From: Thermoproteota archaeon | GTDB lineage: Archaea > Thermoproteota > Thermoprotei_A > Sulfolobales > Acidilobaceae | DNA: 53,611 nt | Reading direction: 5' to 3' | Assembly: GCA_030549835.1 (NCBI GenBank) | Contig: JAUQQR010000005.1 | Location: 1-53,611 of the forward strand | Shown: piece by piece, positions 46,184-53,611 of the stretch | Position numbering within the stretch: the stretch's first letter is position 1 | Layout of the letters: each line of letters begins with the position of its first letter | Position numbers and translations under genes: made by a program | The notes under the pieces: model-generated | Told to the model about the DNA's origin: nothing | Seen by the model: the letters and a program-made list of their open reading frames with translations, nothing else | The model's database searches: none

Positions 46184-47383
46184 ATGATAAGGAAAGCTTT
46201 AATTGGTAGTCATGCTATAGCTATGGCCGTGAAATTAGCTAATGTTGAGGTTATATCAGCTTATCCTATAACACCTCAAACTATAATTGTCGAAAAGATT
46301 GCTGATATGATTGAGAGAGGAGAGCTTAAAGCAGAGTATATTAGAGTTGAATCTGAGCACTCAGCCTTAGCTGTAGTTTATGGGGCTAGTGCTGGGGGAT
46401 CTAGAGTATTCACAGCTACATCTAGTCACGGCTTACTATACATGTATGAAATGTTATGGTGGGTAGCTAATAGTAGACTCCCAGTTGTCATGGCTGTAGT
46501 TACTAGATCAATAGGGCCTCCATGGAATATTCATACAGATCACCAAGATGTTCTAAGTGTAAGAGACTCAGGGTGGATCATAGGATTTGCCGAGAATGTT
46601 CAGGAAGTCCTAGATATGACATTACAGGCGTATAAGATATCAGAGGATAGACGTGTACTATTACCATCTATTATAGCATTAGACGGGTTCATTCTAAGTC
46701 ATACATCCGAACCAGTAGTAATACCCGAGCCTAGTGAGGTTAATGAATGGCTCCCTCCTAGGAAACCCTTACCGTTCAAAGTCGAGGCAGGTAAATTCTT
46801 CGCAGTAGGCAACTTAGGTCCAGATGATGTAACTATGGAGCTTAGATGGTATATATGGAGGGCTATGGAGAGAGCTAAATATACTATAAATGAGGTTAGC
46901 CTAGACTATGCTAAACGTTTTAATACAGGGAGCCCAGCTGGTCTTTTAGAAACTTATAGAACTACTGATGCTAAATATATTGCTATAAGTATGGGGTCCT
47001 GGAGTGGAGATATTAAAGAGGCTATAGATATACTTAGAGATGAGGGTTATAATGTTGGATTAATTAGGCTTAGATATATTAGGCCATTCCCATTAGAGGA
47101 GCTCAGAGATACAGTATCATCAGCTAAGGCGCTCATAGTATTTGATAGAGCCGTATCTATGGGTCACCAGGGTATACTAGGTATGGAGGTAGTTTCAGCT
47201 ACAAACAGTAAAATACCAGTTAAGAATATTATAGCTGGACTTGGTGGAGTTGATGTGAGTCACCATGACTTTTCTAATATTATTAGAGGATTTATTGAGG
47301 AATATGAATCAGGCTTATCTATAGAATGGTCTATCCCAGAATGGTATATGCCTTGGATGATTAAGGAGAGTGAGGAGAGATGA
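46184..47383 (+). CDS. porA: Pyruvate (2-oxoacid):ferredoxin oxidoreductase alpha subunit
   Basis: The alpha subunit, 399 residues. Family marks are SAYPITPQTIIVEKIAD near residue 25, ESEHSALAVVYGASAGGSR, the central LSVRDSGWI, and the transketolase C-terminal-like region IRLRYIRPFPLEELRD. It binds the 2-oxoacid side with the beta subunit. ATG start; the stop overlaps the porB start in ATGA. Pyruvate is the most likely substrate, but a branched-chain (VOR) enzyme cannot be excluded from sequence alone. Confidence 0.93.
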   Translation: MIRKALIGSHAIAMAVKLANVEVISAYPITPQTIIVEKIADMIERGELKAEYIRVESEHSALAVVYGASAGGSRVFTATSSHGLLYMYEMLWWVANSRLPVVMAVVTRSIGPPWNIHTDHQDVLSVRDSGWIIGFAENVQEVLDMTLQAYKISEDRRVLLPSIIALDGFILSHTSEPVVIPEPSEVNEWLPPRKPLPFKVEAGKFFAVGNLGPDDVTMELRWYIWRAMERAKYTINEVSLDYAKRFNTGSPAGLLETYRTTDAKYIAISMGSWSGDIKEAIDILRDEGYNVGLIRLRYIRPFPLEELRDTVSSAKALIVFDRAVSMGHQGILGMEVVSATNSKIPVKNIIAGLGGVDVSHHDFSNIIRGFIEEYESGLSIEWSIPEWYMPWMIKESEER

Positions 47384-48291
47384 GTATACAGAGGCTTGCC
47401 TTATCTAAGTTTAGAGGTGTCATACCAGGTAACCCAGCATGTAGTGGGTGTCCACATAATATTGGTCTAAAAATTGTAGGTAAAACCATAGGAGATAAGG
47501 TCATACTAGTTGTACCAGCAGGCTGCACATCCATCATATCAGGCTACTGGCCACGCTCAGGGCTAGAATTCCCGATATTGCATGTTCCCTTCGCATCAGC
47601 TGCCGCTGTAGCGTCAGGGTTGAAAGCAGCCTTAGAGTCTAGAGGTGAAAATGGAGTAGTAGTTGTATGGTCTGGGGATGGTGGAGCTGCGGATATAGGC
47701 TTTGCTACTCTAAGTGGAGCAGCTGTCAGGAACGATGATATACTAGTTATTGTTAGTGATAATGAGGCATATATGAATACAGGAGTACAAGCAAGTGGAA
47801 CAACTACGTGGAAAGCTTTAACGACAACAAGCCCAGTTATAGGTAAGACTGAGGAGAAGAAGGATATAGCATTAATAATGTTACTACATAAAGTTCCATA
47901 CGTAGCTACAGCATCAATAGCATACCCAACAGACTTAGCTGAGAAGATTGAAAGAGCTGTATCAATAAGAGGATTTAAGCTAATACACCTACACTCACCA
48001 TGCCCTCCAGGATGGAGATTTGATGCAGATAAGACTATAGCAATAGCTAAGTTAGCAATAGAGACAGGGGCATGGATACTATGGGAGTATAATAATGGAT
48101 CCTTTAAAATAAGCCCACAAAGCAAACTATACGCAGATAAAAGTAAAAGAAAACCACTAAGCGAATACCTAAAGATGCAAGGAAGATTCATGCACCTAAC
48201 AGATGAGGATATAAGAGGAATAGAGAATAAAATAGATGAAAACTGGAAGCTAATACTAGAACTAGAGAAATATTATAGTACAAAGAGATAA
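47380..48291 (+). CDS. porB: Pyruvate (2-oxoacid):ferredoxin oxidoreductase beta subunit
   Basis: The thiamine pyrophosphate subunit, 303 residues. The TPP motif is WSGDGGAADIG...SDNEAYMNTG. Iron-sulfur ligands are NPACSGCPHN near the start, GCTSI, and the later HSPCPPGW. These features fit a POR-type beta subunit well. ATG start overlaps porA. It is the last gene of the operon; tRNA-Asp follows 38 bp downstream on the same strand behind its own TATA-like box. Confidence 0.94.
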   Translation: MSIQRLALSKFRGVIPGNPACSGCPHNIGLKIVGKTIGDKVILVVPAGCTSIISGYWPRSGLEFPILHVPFASAAAVASGLKAALESRGENGVVVVWSGDGGAADIGFATLSGAAVRNDDILVIVSDNEAYMNTGVQASGTTTWKALTTTSPVIGKTEEKKDIALIMLLHKVPYVATASIAYPTDLAEKIERAVSIRGFKLIHLHSPCPPGWRFDADKTIAIAKLAIETGAWILWEYNNGSFKISPQSKLYADKSKRKPLSEYLKMQGRFMHLTDEDIRGIENKIDENWKLILELEKYYSTKR

Positions 48292-48329
48292 GACTTTAAA
48301 CCTCTCAGAACTAAGAGAGTATAGAGGAA

Positions 48330-48407
48330 GCCGCGGTAGTATAGCCTGGACCAGTATGCGGGCCTGTCAAGCCCGTGACCCGGGTTCAAATCCCGGCCGC
48401 GGCGCCA
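48330..48407 (+). tRNA. tRNA-Asp (GUC) with encoded CCA
   Basis: Acceptor stem GCCGCGG (48330-48336) pairs with CCGCGGC (48397-48403), then discriminator G (48404) and an encoded CCA (48405-48407). The anticodon arm CGGGC-CTGTCAA-GCCCG gives anticodon GUC. The T arm is CCGGG-TTCAAAT-CCCGG. No intron is present. A TATA-like CTTTAAAC at about 48293-48300 is a suitable promoter. The 3' half is shared almost exactly with the tRNA at the end of the window. Confidence 0.97.
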
Positions 48408-48868
48408 CTAAATCTAACTTTACCCCCTACTCTTTGATTATATGAAATAAATAATACGTAAAGAGCAGAGTTCAAAATATAGTTTACTTCGTCATATTTA
48501 ATATCTAGGGACCCACCTCCACTCATAGAGCTTTAAGAGACTCTATCACTCATAGATACTCATCGTTAACTGTATAAGATACATATCCAGGACTTGAGGC
48601 TCTTCTCTTATCATTATCCTAGGTTTCCTGAGAATAGACTCGGCATTTACGTTGGTTAATGAGTTTATTTTATAGGAAAAAAGAAAGAAATGCACCTCCT
48701 TATTAAAGGATAATATAGATGTAAGAGGATTGTGGGGAGAGAATAGTTGGTGCTATAATACTAGAGAGGATCCCTAGGTTAAATTATATATAATATTTTC
48801 TACTTGTGTAGAGTTTGAGGAAAATATTTTAAGCATACATATATATCTATACAAATTGGTGTTTTTGT
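48408..48868. other. Intergenic region between tRNA-Asp and icd
   Basis: No gene is seen. At 48498-48535 the minus strand reads CTATGAGTGGAGGTGGGTCC then CTAGATATT. This resembles the last bases of the family I TnpB element before its right-end hairpin (36385-36411), so it may be a tiny relic. The remainder is AT-rich. An icd promoter is likely near 48818-48832 (AATATTTTAAGCAT), leaving a leader of about 15 nt. Confidence 0.4.
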
Positions 48869-50104
48869 ATGCGTAAGATTCCTATGGATAAGCCTATTAT
48901 TGAGATTGATGGAGATGAAATGGCTCGAGTTATGTGGGGTTGGGTTAAGGAGAAACTTATTCTTCCATATGTTGATTTAAAAGTTGAGTATTATGATCTC
49001 CATGTTAAGGTTAGAGATGAGACTAATGACAATATTACTATTAGTTCTGCTGAGGCTATAAAGCGTTGGGGTGTTGGTGTTAAATGTGCTACTATAACTC
49101 CTGATGCTGAGAGAGTTAAGGAGTATAATCTTAAGAAGGCGTGGCGTAGCCCTAATGCTACTATTAGGGAGATTCTTGATGGTACATTATTTAGGGCTCC
49201 TATTATTCTTAAGAATATTATTCCAGCTGTTAGGTTCTGGCGCAAGCCTATAGTTGTAGCTAGGCATGCTTACGGTGATATATACTCTGGTGTTGGTTTA
49301 AAATTTGATGAGCCTGGAGAGGCTGAGCTTGTCTATAGGAGTGTTTCTGGGAGAGAAGTTAGAATTAAACTACCAAAGCTTGAGAGCTCAGGCATCTTAC
49401 AAGCTTACCATAATCTAGACTCATCTATTAGGAGTTTTGCTAGAGCATCTTTCAGCTATGCGTTAAATAATAACCTAGACGTGTGGTTTGCAGCAAAAGA
49501 TACAATATCTAAAGTTTATGATGCAAGATTTAAAGAAATATTCCAGGAAGTATACGAGTCAGAGTTTAGAGAAGAGTTTGAGAAGAGAGGATTAAAATAC
49601 GAGTATTATCTAATAGATGACGCGTATGCTAGAGCAGTTAGAAGTGATGGAGGATTCGTTTGGGCTACAAAGAATTTTGATGGAGACGTAATATCAGACT
49701 TAGTAGCATCTGCATTTAGTGGTAGCATAGCGCTAATGACATCAGAACTATATTCACCACAAGGCTACTACCTAGCAGAAGCAGCACACGGGACAGTAAG
49801 GAGACACTACTATAGATGGCTTAAAGGAGAGAAGACATCAACAAACCCAACAGGAGTAATATTCGCATGGTCTAGAGGATTGAGAGAGAGGGGGAGAAGA
49901 GATGGAAACATGCAGCTAGTAAGCTATGCAGAAGCCCTAGAGGAAGCAGTTAAACATACTATAGAAGAAGATAGAATAATGACACAGGACATAGCTAGAG
50001 TAGCAGAGCCACCAGTAAATGCAATAGTAACTACAGAAGAATTCATAGAGTCAGTAAAGAGGAACTTAGAAAAAATAATAGAGAAAAAGAGGCTAATATC
50101 ATAA
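48869..50104 (+). CDS. icd: NADP-dependent isocitrate dehydrogenase, eukaryotic-type (subfamily II)
   Basis: Converts isocitrate to 2-oxoglutarate and CO2 with NADP. The 411-residue protein aligns by eye along its whole length with eukaryotic cytosolic IDH. Matching blocks are EIDGDEMARVMW, YDLHVKVRDETND, VGVKCATITPD, KSPN-like RSPNATIR, ARHAYGD (substrate Arg), AAKDT (catalytic Lys), LIDDAYARA, WATKNFDGDV and EAAHGTVRRHY...TSTNPTGVIFAW. This is not the subfamily I enzyme known from Sulfolobus or Aeropyrum. ATG start. It stands alone between tRNA-Asp and IS debris, which fits acquisition by transfer (inference). Confidence 0.95.
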   Translation: MRKIPMDKPIIEIDGDEMARVMWGWVKEKLILPYVDLKVEYYDLHVKVRDETNDNITISSAEAIKRWGVGVKCATITPDAERVKEYNLKKAWRSPNATIREILDGTLFRAPIILKNIIPAVRFWRKPIVVARHAYGDIYSGVGLKFDEPGEAELVYRSVSGREVRIKLPKLESSGILQAYHNLDSSIRSFARASFSYALNNNLDVWFAAKDTISKVYDARFKEIFQEVYESEFREEFEKRGLKYEYYLIDDAYARAVRSDGGFVWATKNFDGDVISDLVASAFSGSIALMTSELYSPQGYYLAEAAHGTVRRHYYRWLKGEKTSTNPTGVIFAWSRGLRERGRRDGNMQLVSYAEALEEAVKHTIEEDRIMTQDIARVAEPPVNAIVTTEEFIESVKRNLEKIIEKKRLIS

Positions 50105-50173
50105 TATGGGATGAAGATTTAACTCTAATATAAGTTTATGTTAGCTAATACCATTACCTCAACTCTTTTTCCG

Positions 50174-50491
50174 TTTGTCCCTAGATATTCCATCTAGAGA
50201 CTTCTACCTCGTCCACGTGGGTATCTAAATCTACGTGAGTCATGGACAGCTGCGAGCCCAACGGCGTAAAGTTCCCATACAGGTTTAGCTCTGGGAAACT
50301 TGGAGCAATGCTTTCATCGCCTCCCAGGCTCCTCCTAAGTCAATGCTTATAAGCATTTTTTCGAAGAGCTAAGAAGAAAACAGCTCTTCGCTCGGGATAG
50401 TTTATACATTGGTAGAGGTAGTTTGTGAGACTTCTCCTGTAGCCAGAGAATGATATAAAACAGCTATAAAACCCAAAATGGTTACATTAGG
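50174..50491 (-). mobile_element. Mini TnpB element (family I) with left end, tnpB 3' tail and right-end hairpin
   Basis: On the minus strand it starts CCTAATGTAACCATTTTGGG (the left end shared with 40567 and 31668). Next comes a GC-rich body, then sequence matching the tnpB 3' tail at 36282-36400 (GATGAAAGCATTGCTCCAAG, GTGGGCTCG-like, ACCCACGTGGACGAGGTAG). It ends in the hairpin TCTCTAGATGG-A-ATATCTAGGGA with CAAACGG. About 318 bp; all catalytic codons are lost. It is the only copy that shows both presumed ends, so it defines the element borders. It lies 70 bp after icd. Confidence 0.7.
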
Positions 50492-50667
50492 CAATTCTAT
50501 GAGATTAATGAGATTTACTAGATAGTTGACTAGTCTGATGTAGTCTATTCTAAATGGAATATTTTATAGATAGTTTTCTTCACGATATATTTTCAGTTCT
50601 AAACTATTTTACATGTTTTACATGTATATAGCTCTACATATTGGTTTAGTCTAGGTTTATTTTCTCG
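50492..50667 (+). promoter_or_regulatory. Promoter region of the phn-type operon with tandem TTTTACATG
   Basis: Two perfect head-to-tail copies of TTTTACATG occupy 50607-50624, followed at once by TATATAG (50625-50631), a possible TATA box about 40 bp before GTG 50668. The ACATGT core also occurs in the palindrome or repeat upstream of the Nramp-like gene and moxR. Repeats are seen; a regulatory role is inferred. Confidence 0.4.
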
Positions 50668-51603
50668 GTGTATAGGTTGAGCTGGGTTAGATTAGCTGGT
50701 GTTATTGGTTTAATTGCCTTAGTTATTGCCGGTATTCTAGCCTACTATAGTATATTTAGGGAATCCGGTATTGAGAAGATTGTTATTGTTGTTAACCCTA
50801 TACCTAAGGAGAGAGTTGAGGTTGAAGCTAGAGAGCTTGAGTCTTTTCTAGAGTCTAGGCTTGGTGTTGATGTGGAGATATACTTCCCAACTAGTATTGC
50901 TGCTATTGTTGAGTCTCTTAGATTTGGTCATGCCCATGTTGCTCTAGGTATAGGCTCTTTACCTGCTAGTCTTGCAGTCTCTGTAGCTAATGTTGATATG
51001 CCTCTTGTAGAGGTTAGAGAGGTTATAATTGATGGTAAGCATGATGCCGCTCCTTACTACTATTCATACTGGATTGTACTTAAAGACTCTCCTTATAAAG
51101 ATCTTAGTGAGCTTAGAGGCAGGAGAGCCTGTTTTCCGAGTGAGCTCTCAACATCAGGATACATATTCCCAATGTATAAGTTAGTTCAGCTAGGTTATTT
51201 AAAGCCTCCTGTAGATCCTAGACAGTTTTTTAGCGAAGTTATATTCGCCGGAGGCTATGCTCAGTGCTGGGAGGCTTTAAGGAAGGGTCATGTAGATGTA
51301 ACGATAATGGCTGGAGACGTGCCTGTAAGTTTATTCTGGGAGGCTATGAATAAGAGTAGAGTACTAGAAAAGCAGGGTCCAATACCGTCACATGTAGTTC
51401 TTATATCTAAGAGTTTACCTGATGAATTAAAGAATAAAATTATTGAGGCATTACTCGAGCTCAACAATAGACCAGATCTTATGAGAAAATTTGTCTCTGC
51501 TATATTTATTAGATTTGAGAAGGGGAATATAGAGGAGCATTTAAAGCCATTAATAGAAGCCTTAGATGCTACAGGCTTAAAAGATAGATACTTGAGAGGT
51601 TGA
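50668..51603 (+). CDS. Phosphonate-type ABC transporter substrate-binding protein (PhnD-like)
   Basis: A 311-residue outer binding protein held by an N-terminal membrane helix (about 8-27) with no lipobox Cys. It has the PhnD/SsuA-like fold marks: VVNPIPKERVEVEARELESFLESRLGVDV near the start, VESLRFGHAHVALGIGS, LRGRRACFPSELSTSGYIFPMY, GGYAQCWEALRKGHVDVTIMA. Typical ligands are phosphonate, phosphite or phosphate analogues, though other small anions or vitamins are possible. GTG start. First gene of a D-C-E operon; no C-P lyase or phosphite oxidation gene is in the window. Confidence 0.85.
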   Translation: MYRLSWVRLAGVIGLIALVIAGILAYYSIFRESGIEKIVIVVNPIPKERVEVEARELESFLESRLGVDVEIYFPTSIAAIVESLRFGHAHVALGIGSLPASLAVSVANVDMPLVEVREVIIDGKHDAAPYYYSYWIVLKDSPYKDLSELRGRRACFPSELSTSGYIFPMYKLVQLGYLKPPVDPRQFFSEVIFAGGYAQCWEALRKGHVDVTIMAGDVPVSLFWEAMNKSRVLEKQGPIPSHVVLISKSLPDELKNKIIEALLELNNRPDLMRKFVSAIFIRFEKGNIEEHLKPLIEALDATGLKDRYLRG

Positions 51604-51710
51604 AAAGTTTCTTGTTTGAACACTTTTTCTACTATAAGATTTTTCTCCTAGAGAGACTGTATATGTTTAATCTTATAGGTCTATTAGAGATCTAGACATG
51701 GGAGGAGTAA

Positions 51711-52403
51711 ATGTTAAAATTGGAGCTCGACTACGCTGTTGATATTAAGGAGTTATCTTTCAATTACGGGGACTTAGTGATACTCCGTAATGTCAATTTG
51801 AGTATTAAGTATGGGGAGCTTGTAGCAATAATGGGTAAAAGTGGCTCTGGGAAGACTACTTTACTGAAGATTATAGCTGGCTTATTAAAGCCTAGTGTGG
51901 GGTCTGTTAGAGTTCTAGGATGGAATATTACGAGTGAGCGTATTGAGTCTATTAAGGGTAAGATAGCATATATACCTCAAACTCTTGGACTCATAGAGGG
52001 CGGGTCGGTTCTATATAATGTTCTACTTGCTAGAGCACCTGTTAAGCCTATAGCATTCATGGCTGGATATTGGGGTAAGGATGATATTATGGAGGCTTTA
52101 GATACTCTTAAGCTTGTAGGTTTAGAGAATAAAGCTATGAGTAGAGTTGACAAGCTTAGCGGAGGAGAGAGGCAGAGGGTGGCTATTGCTAGGGCGTTAT
52201 TCCAGAGGGCACAACTACTATTAGCTGATGAGCCTGTATCAAGCTTAGACTATGAGACTGCAGAGTCCATAATTAGGCTCATTGCTAGCTTAAAGAGTAG
52301 AAACCTAACCATAATAGCTGTTTTACATGATAAAGAGTTTGCATATAGATACTTTGATAAAATTTATGTAATAGATAATGGTACATTAAAAATGCTAAGG
52401 TGA
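51711..52403 (+). CDS. Phosphonate-type ABC transporter ATPase (PhnC-like)
   Basis: The ATPase of the importer; 230 residues. Walker A MGKSGSGKTTL (about 44-54), Q-loop YIPQTLG, signature KLSGGERQRVAIARAL, Walker B LLADEPVSSLD and a switch His in LHDKEFA. It is close to PhnC in the VLYNVLLAR segment before the signature. ATG start 107 bp after the binding protein gene, preceded by GGGAGGAG. The permease follows 7 bp later. Confidence 0.92.
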   Translation: MLKLELDYAVDIKELSFNYGDLVILRNVNLSIKYGELVAIMGKSGSGKTTLLKIIAGLLKPSVGSVRVLGWNITSERIESIKGKIAYIPQTLGLIEGGSVLYNVLLARAPVKPIAFMAGYWGKDDIMEALDTLKLVGLENKAMSRVDKLSGGERQRVAIARALFQRAQLLLADEPVSSLDYETAESIIRLIASLKSRNLTIIAVLHDKEFAYRYFDKIYVIDNGTLKMLR

Positions 52404-52410
52404 ATACTAG

Positions 52411-53139
52411 TTGCGTATAGCAACATTCATGTTAATACTATCAATAATACTAGCATTCCAGCTAAATCTCATAGATCCAAAGATTATAGGATTAATAGCT
52501 GTAAACTCTGCCAAGTTAATACCGGAGCTTGGGATAAGAGTAGACATGCTAGGCGAAGCATTGAAAGCCGTTTACGAGACCCTAATAATGTCATTATTCG
52601 GTGTATCTACTGGAACATTAATAGCATATATTGTAGCACCATTAGCAAGCCCTCTAATAGCGCCACCTAGTATAGCTACTACTGGAAGACTACTAGCGAA
52701 TACTATAAGAACTATACCCGCAATACTATGGGCAATACTATTCGTCATACTAGTAGGCCCAGGTCCTAGAGCTGGAGCACTCGCACTATCAATATATACT
52801 GCTGCATACCTAATAAAATTTTTCTATGAAGCACTAGAATCTACAGATAGAGAGCACTATGACGCATTAAGAGTTATGGGTTTAAAAGGCCTACCATTAG
52901 CCCTAGCAATTTATACCCACATTAGAAGACAGATAGTAAGTAGTATACTGTTCATGCTAGAATATAATGTTAGAACTGCAACAATACTAGGTTTCGTTGG
53001 AGCAGGAGGAGTTGGATACTACATACTACAATATCTAAACCTACTAAATTATCAGGCGACAATGACGTTTGTGCTCGTAACATTAATACTTGTAATAATC
53101 ATAGATCTACTAAGCTACATTATTAGGACAAGGATATAG
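52411..53139 (+). CDS. Phosphonate-type ABC transporter permease (PhnE-like)
   Basis: A 242-residue permease with about six membrane helices. PhnE marks are ETLIMSLFGVSTGTLIAYIVAPLAS and LLANTIRTIPAILWAILFV, together with LESTDREHYDALRVMG and the ending GFVGAGGVGYYILQY. TTG start. Last gene of the operon. Directly after its stop the sequence enters a TnpB remnant on the opposite strand. Confidence 0.9.
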   Translation: MRIATFMLILSIILAFQLNLIDPKIIGLIAVNSAKLIPELGIRVDMLGEALKAVYETLIMSLFGVSTGTLIAYIVAPLASPLIAPPSIATTGRLLANTIRTIPAILWAILFVILVGPGPRAGALALSIYTAAYLIKFFYEALESTDREHYDALRVMGLKGLPLALAIYTHIRRQIVSSILFMLEYNVRTATILGFVGAGGVGYYILQYLNLLNYQATMTFVLVTLILVIIIDLLSYIIRTRI

Positions 53140-53142
53140 GGT

Positions 53143-53545
53143 TTGGGTTTTTCGTGTTTGATATTAACTCTTGGCTTCATAGACCTCGGGGCGCCTTTCA
53201 TTGGCTCTTATATCATTGGTCTTTGCACATTCAGGGTGATTTCTACCTACAGCTCTCCGTCATTGATTATCTCGGGTTCACTGCTGTGGGGTAACCTCCA
53301 CATCTTAGTGAATCTATTTTATATGTTTAGGGATGCTAGCCTTTGCCTATCCAACTTGAAATTGCATTTAGGGCATTTGAATATCCTGCCCACTTGGGTC
53401 TTAACAACATACCTGCATCATAGGCAGGTTCTAGAAGTGTTATATGGAGGAACTTTGACTGTAAGTTTTTTCTCTGAGAACTTACTATGTATAATCTTCC
53501 AGGGTGTTCTAGCATTCCTCTTCCTCCTCTCTATGTAGAAATGGG
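53143..53545 (-). pseudogene. C-terminal TnpB remnant with zinc ribbon (family IV)
   Basis: Read on the minus strand from about 53540, one frame gives KIIHSKFSEKKLTVKVPPYNTSRTCL-stop-CRYVVKTQVGRIFKCPKCNFKLDRQRLASLN, split here at its stop. This is the classic TnpB ending with its CxxC...CPKC zinc ribbon and the RuvC-III region (DRQRLASLN). A further stop follows, then QNRFTKMWRLPHSSEPE-like codons and a right end with repeated CCAATGA and AAGCC motifs. The N-terminal two thirds are missing. It differs from families I-III. It sits between phnE and the tRNA at the window end. Confidence 0.75.
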
Positions 53546-53582
53546 TCGCGTAATGGTAGGGTGTTTTTATAGTATTCTGTAG

Positions 53583-53611
53583 TGCCGCGGCCGGGATTTG
53601 AACCCGGGTCA
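53583..53611 (-). tRNA. 3' end of a tRNA, probably tRNA-Glu (partial, runs off window)
   Basis: The minus strand reads TGACCCGGGTTCAAATCCCGG (T arm), then CCGCGGC (acceptor 3' strand) and A, 53611 to 53583. It equals the 3' half of tRNA-Asp at 48330 except for the discriminator base (A, not G) and the absence of an encoded CCA. The anticodon lies beyond the window. An Asp-like body with discriminator A suggests tRNA-Glu, by family knowledge. Confidence 0.7.

Noticed and set aside
47544-48191. Long open frame (215 codons) on the minus strand inside porB
   Set aside because: It lies fully within porB, which has complete TPP and Cys motifs; the opposite frame has Ser/Leu-rich shadow composition and no family features.
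53143-53538. Open plus-strand frame of 131 codons after phnE with hydrophobic residues
   Set aside because: The minus strand of the same DNA clearly encodes a decayed TnpB zinc-ribbon end, so the plus-strand frame is a by-product.
1-53611. CRISPR arrays, rRNA genes, integrases or phage genes
   Set aside because: No regularly spaced direct repeats, rRNA-like sequence, or integrase or phage structural motifs were found on either strand.

Overview
The window looks like chromosomal DNA of a low-GC (roughly 35-40% by eye) hyperthermophilic crenarchaeon (Thermoproteota). Pointers are an archaeal EF-2 with the diphthamide loop, a Brix-domain protein, TmcA, archaeal GatCAB, STT3/AglB, an ESCRT-III/CdvB-like protein, four-subunit pyruvate:ferredoxin oxidoreductase, cyclic 2,3-diphosphoglycerate synthetase, AGA/AGG and ATA-rich codon use, and frequent TTG/GTG starts. 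The CdvB-like gene argues against Thermoproteales. An Ignisphaera/Desulfurococcales-like genome is my best guess, inferred from gene content only.

Layout. 1-3731: an IS relic, a DUF1122-like gene, a Brix protein and EF-2. 3799-13986: an eleven-gene operon for a complex I-like oxidoreductase (nuoABCDHIJKMLN) without the NADH module NuoEFG. 13987-14140: a convincing C/D box sRNA on the minus strand. 14141-19652: an ESCRT-III-like gene and aglB (minus), then cPGS, carbamate kinase and a small four-Cys protein (plus). 19776-23280: tmcA (minus) and trmI (plus). 23337-29583: a minus-strand MoxR/DUF4350/DUF58/DUF4129 membrane cluster with an inverted repeat upstream of its promoter. 29793-34519: an Nramp-like transporter lacking the canonical metal motifs, then an oligopeptide ABC operon in decay: oppB and oppD carry in-frame stops, oppC is intact, and oppA and oppF are absent. 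34552-36431: two decayed TnpB elements. 36433-40503: gatC-gatA-gatB and a TatD-like hydrolase (minus). 40567-41160: two more IS relics. 41195-45085: a PPC/DUF296 protein, an ABC-2 exporter pair and a Clp1-like kinase. 45305-48291: porGDAB. 48330: tRNA-Asp. 48869: a eukaryotic-type NADP isocitrate dehydrogenase. 50174-50491: a mini IS element. 50668-53139: a phosphonate-type ABC transporter (D-C-E order). 53143-53611: a TnpB remnant and the 3' end of a probable tRNA-Glu (minus).

How the genes fit together. Central carbon and energy genes dominate. Por makes acetyl-CoA and reduced ferredoxin, Icd makes 2-oxoglutarate, and the NADH-module-less Nuo complex could oxidise a low-potential carrier and pump ions. 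cPGS may make a thermoprotective solute. EF-2, GatCAB, TmcA, TrmI, the C/D sRNA and the tRNAs are translation functions.

The most distinctive feature is a dense graveyard of IS200/IS605-type (TnpB-only) relics: at least eight, from at least three or four families, with no intact tnpB and no tnpA. Several keep the 3' end of tnpB plus the right-end hairpin, the part known to give the TnpB guide (reRNA/omega RNA) in other systems. The relics bracket the decayed opp operon, abut the tatD-like gene and overlap the last codons of clp1. I found no CRISPR array, rRNA, plasmid origin or intact mobile element. All homology statements were made by reading the sequence, without database searches.
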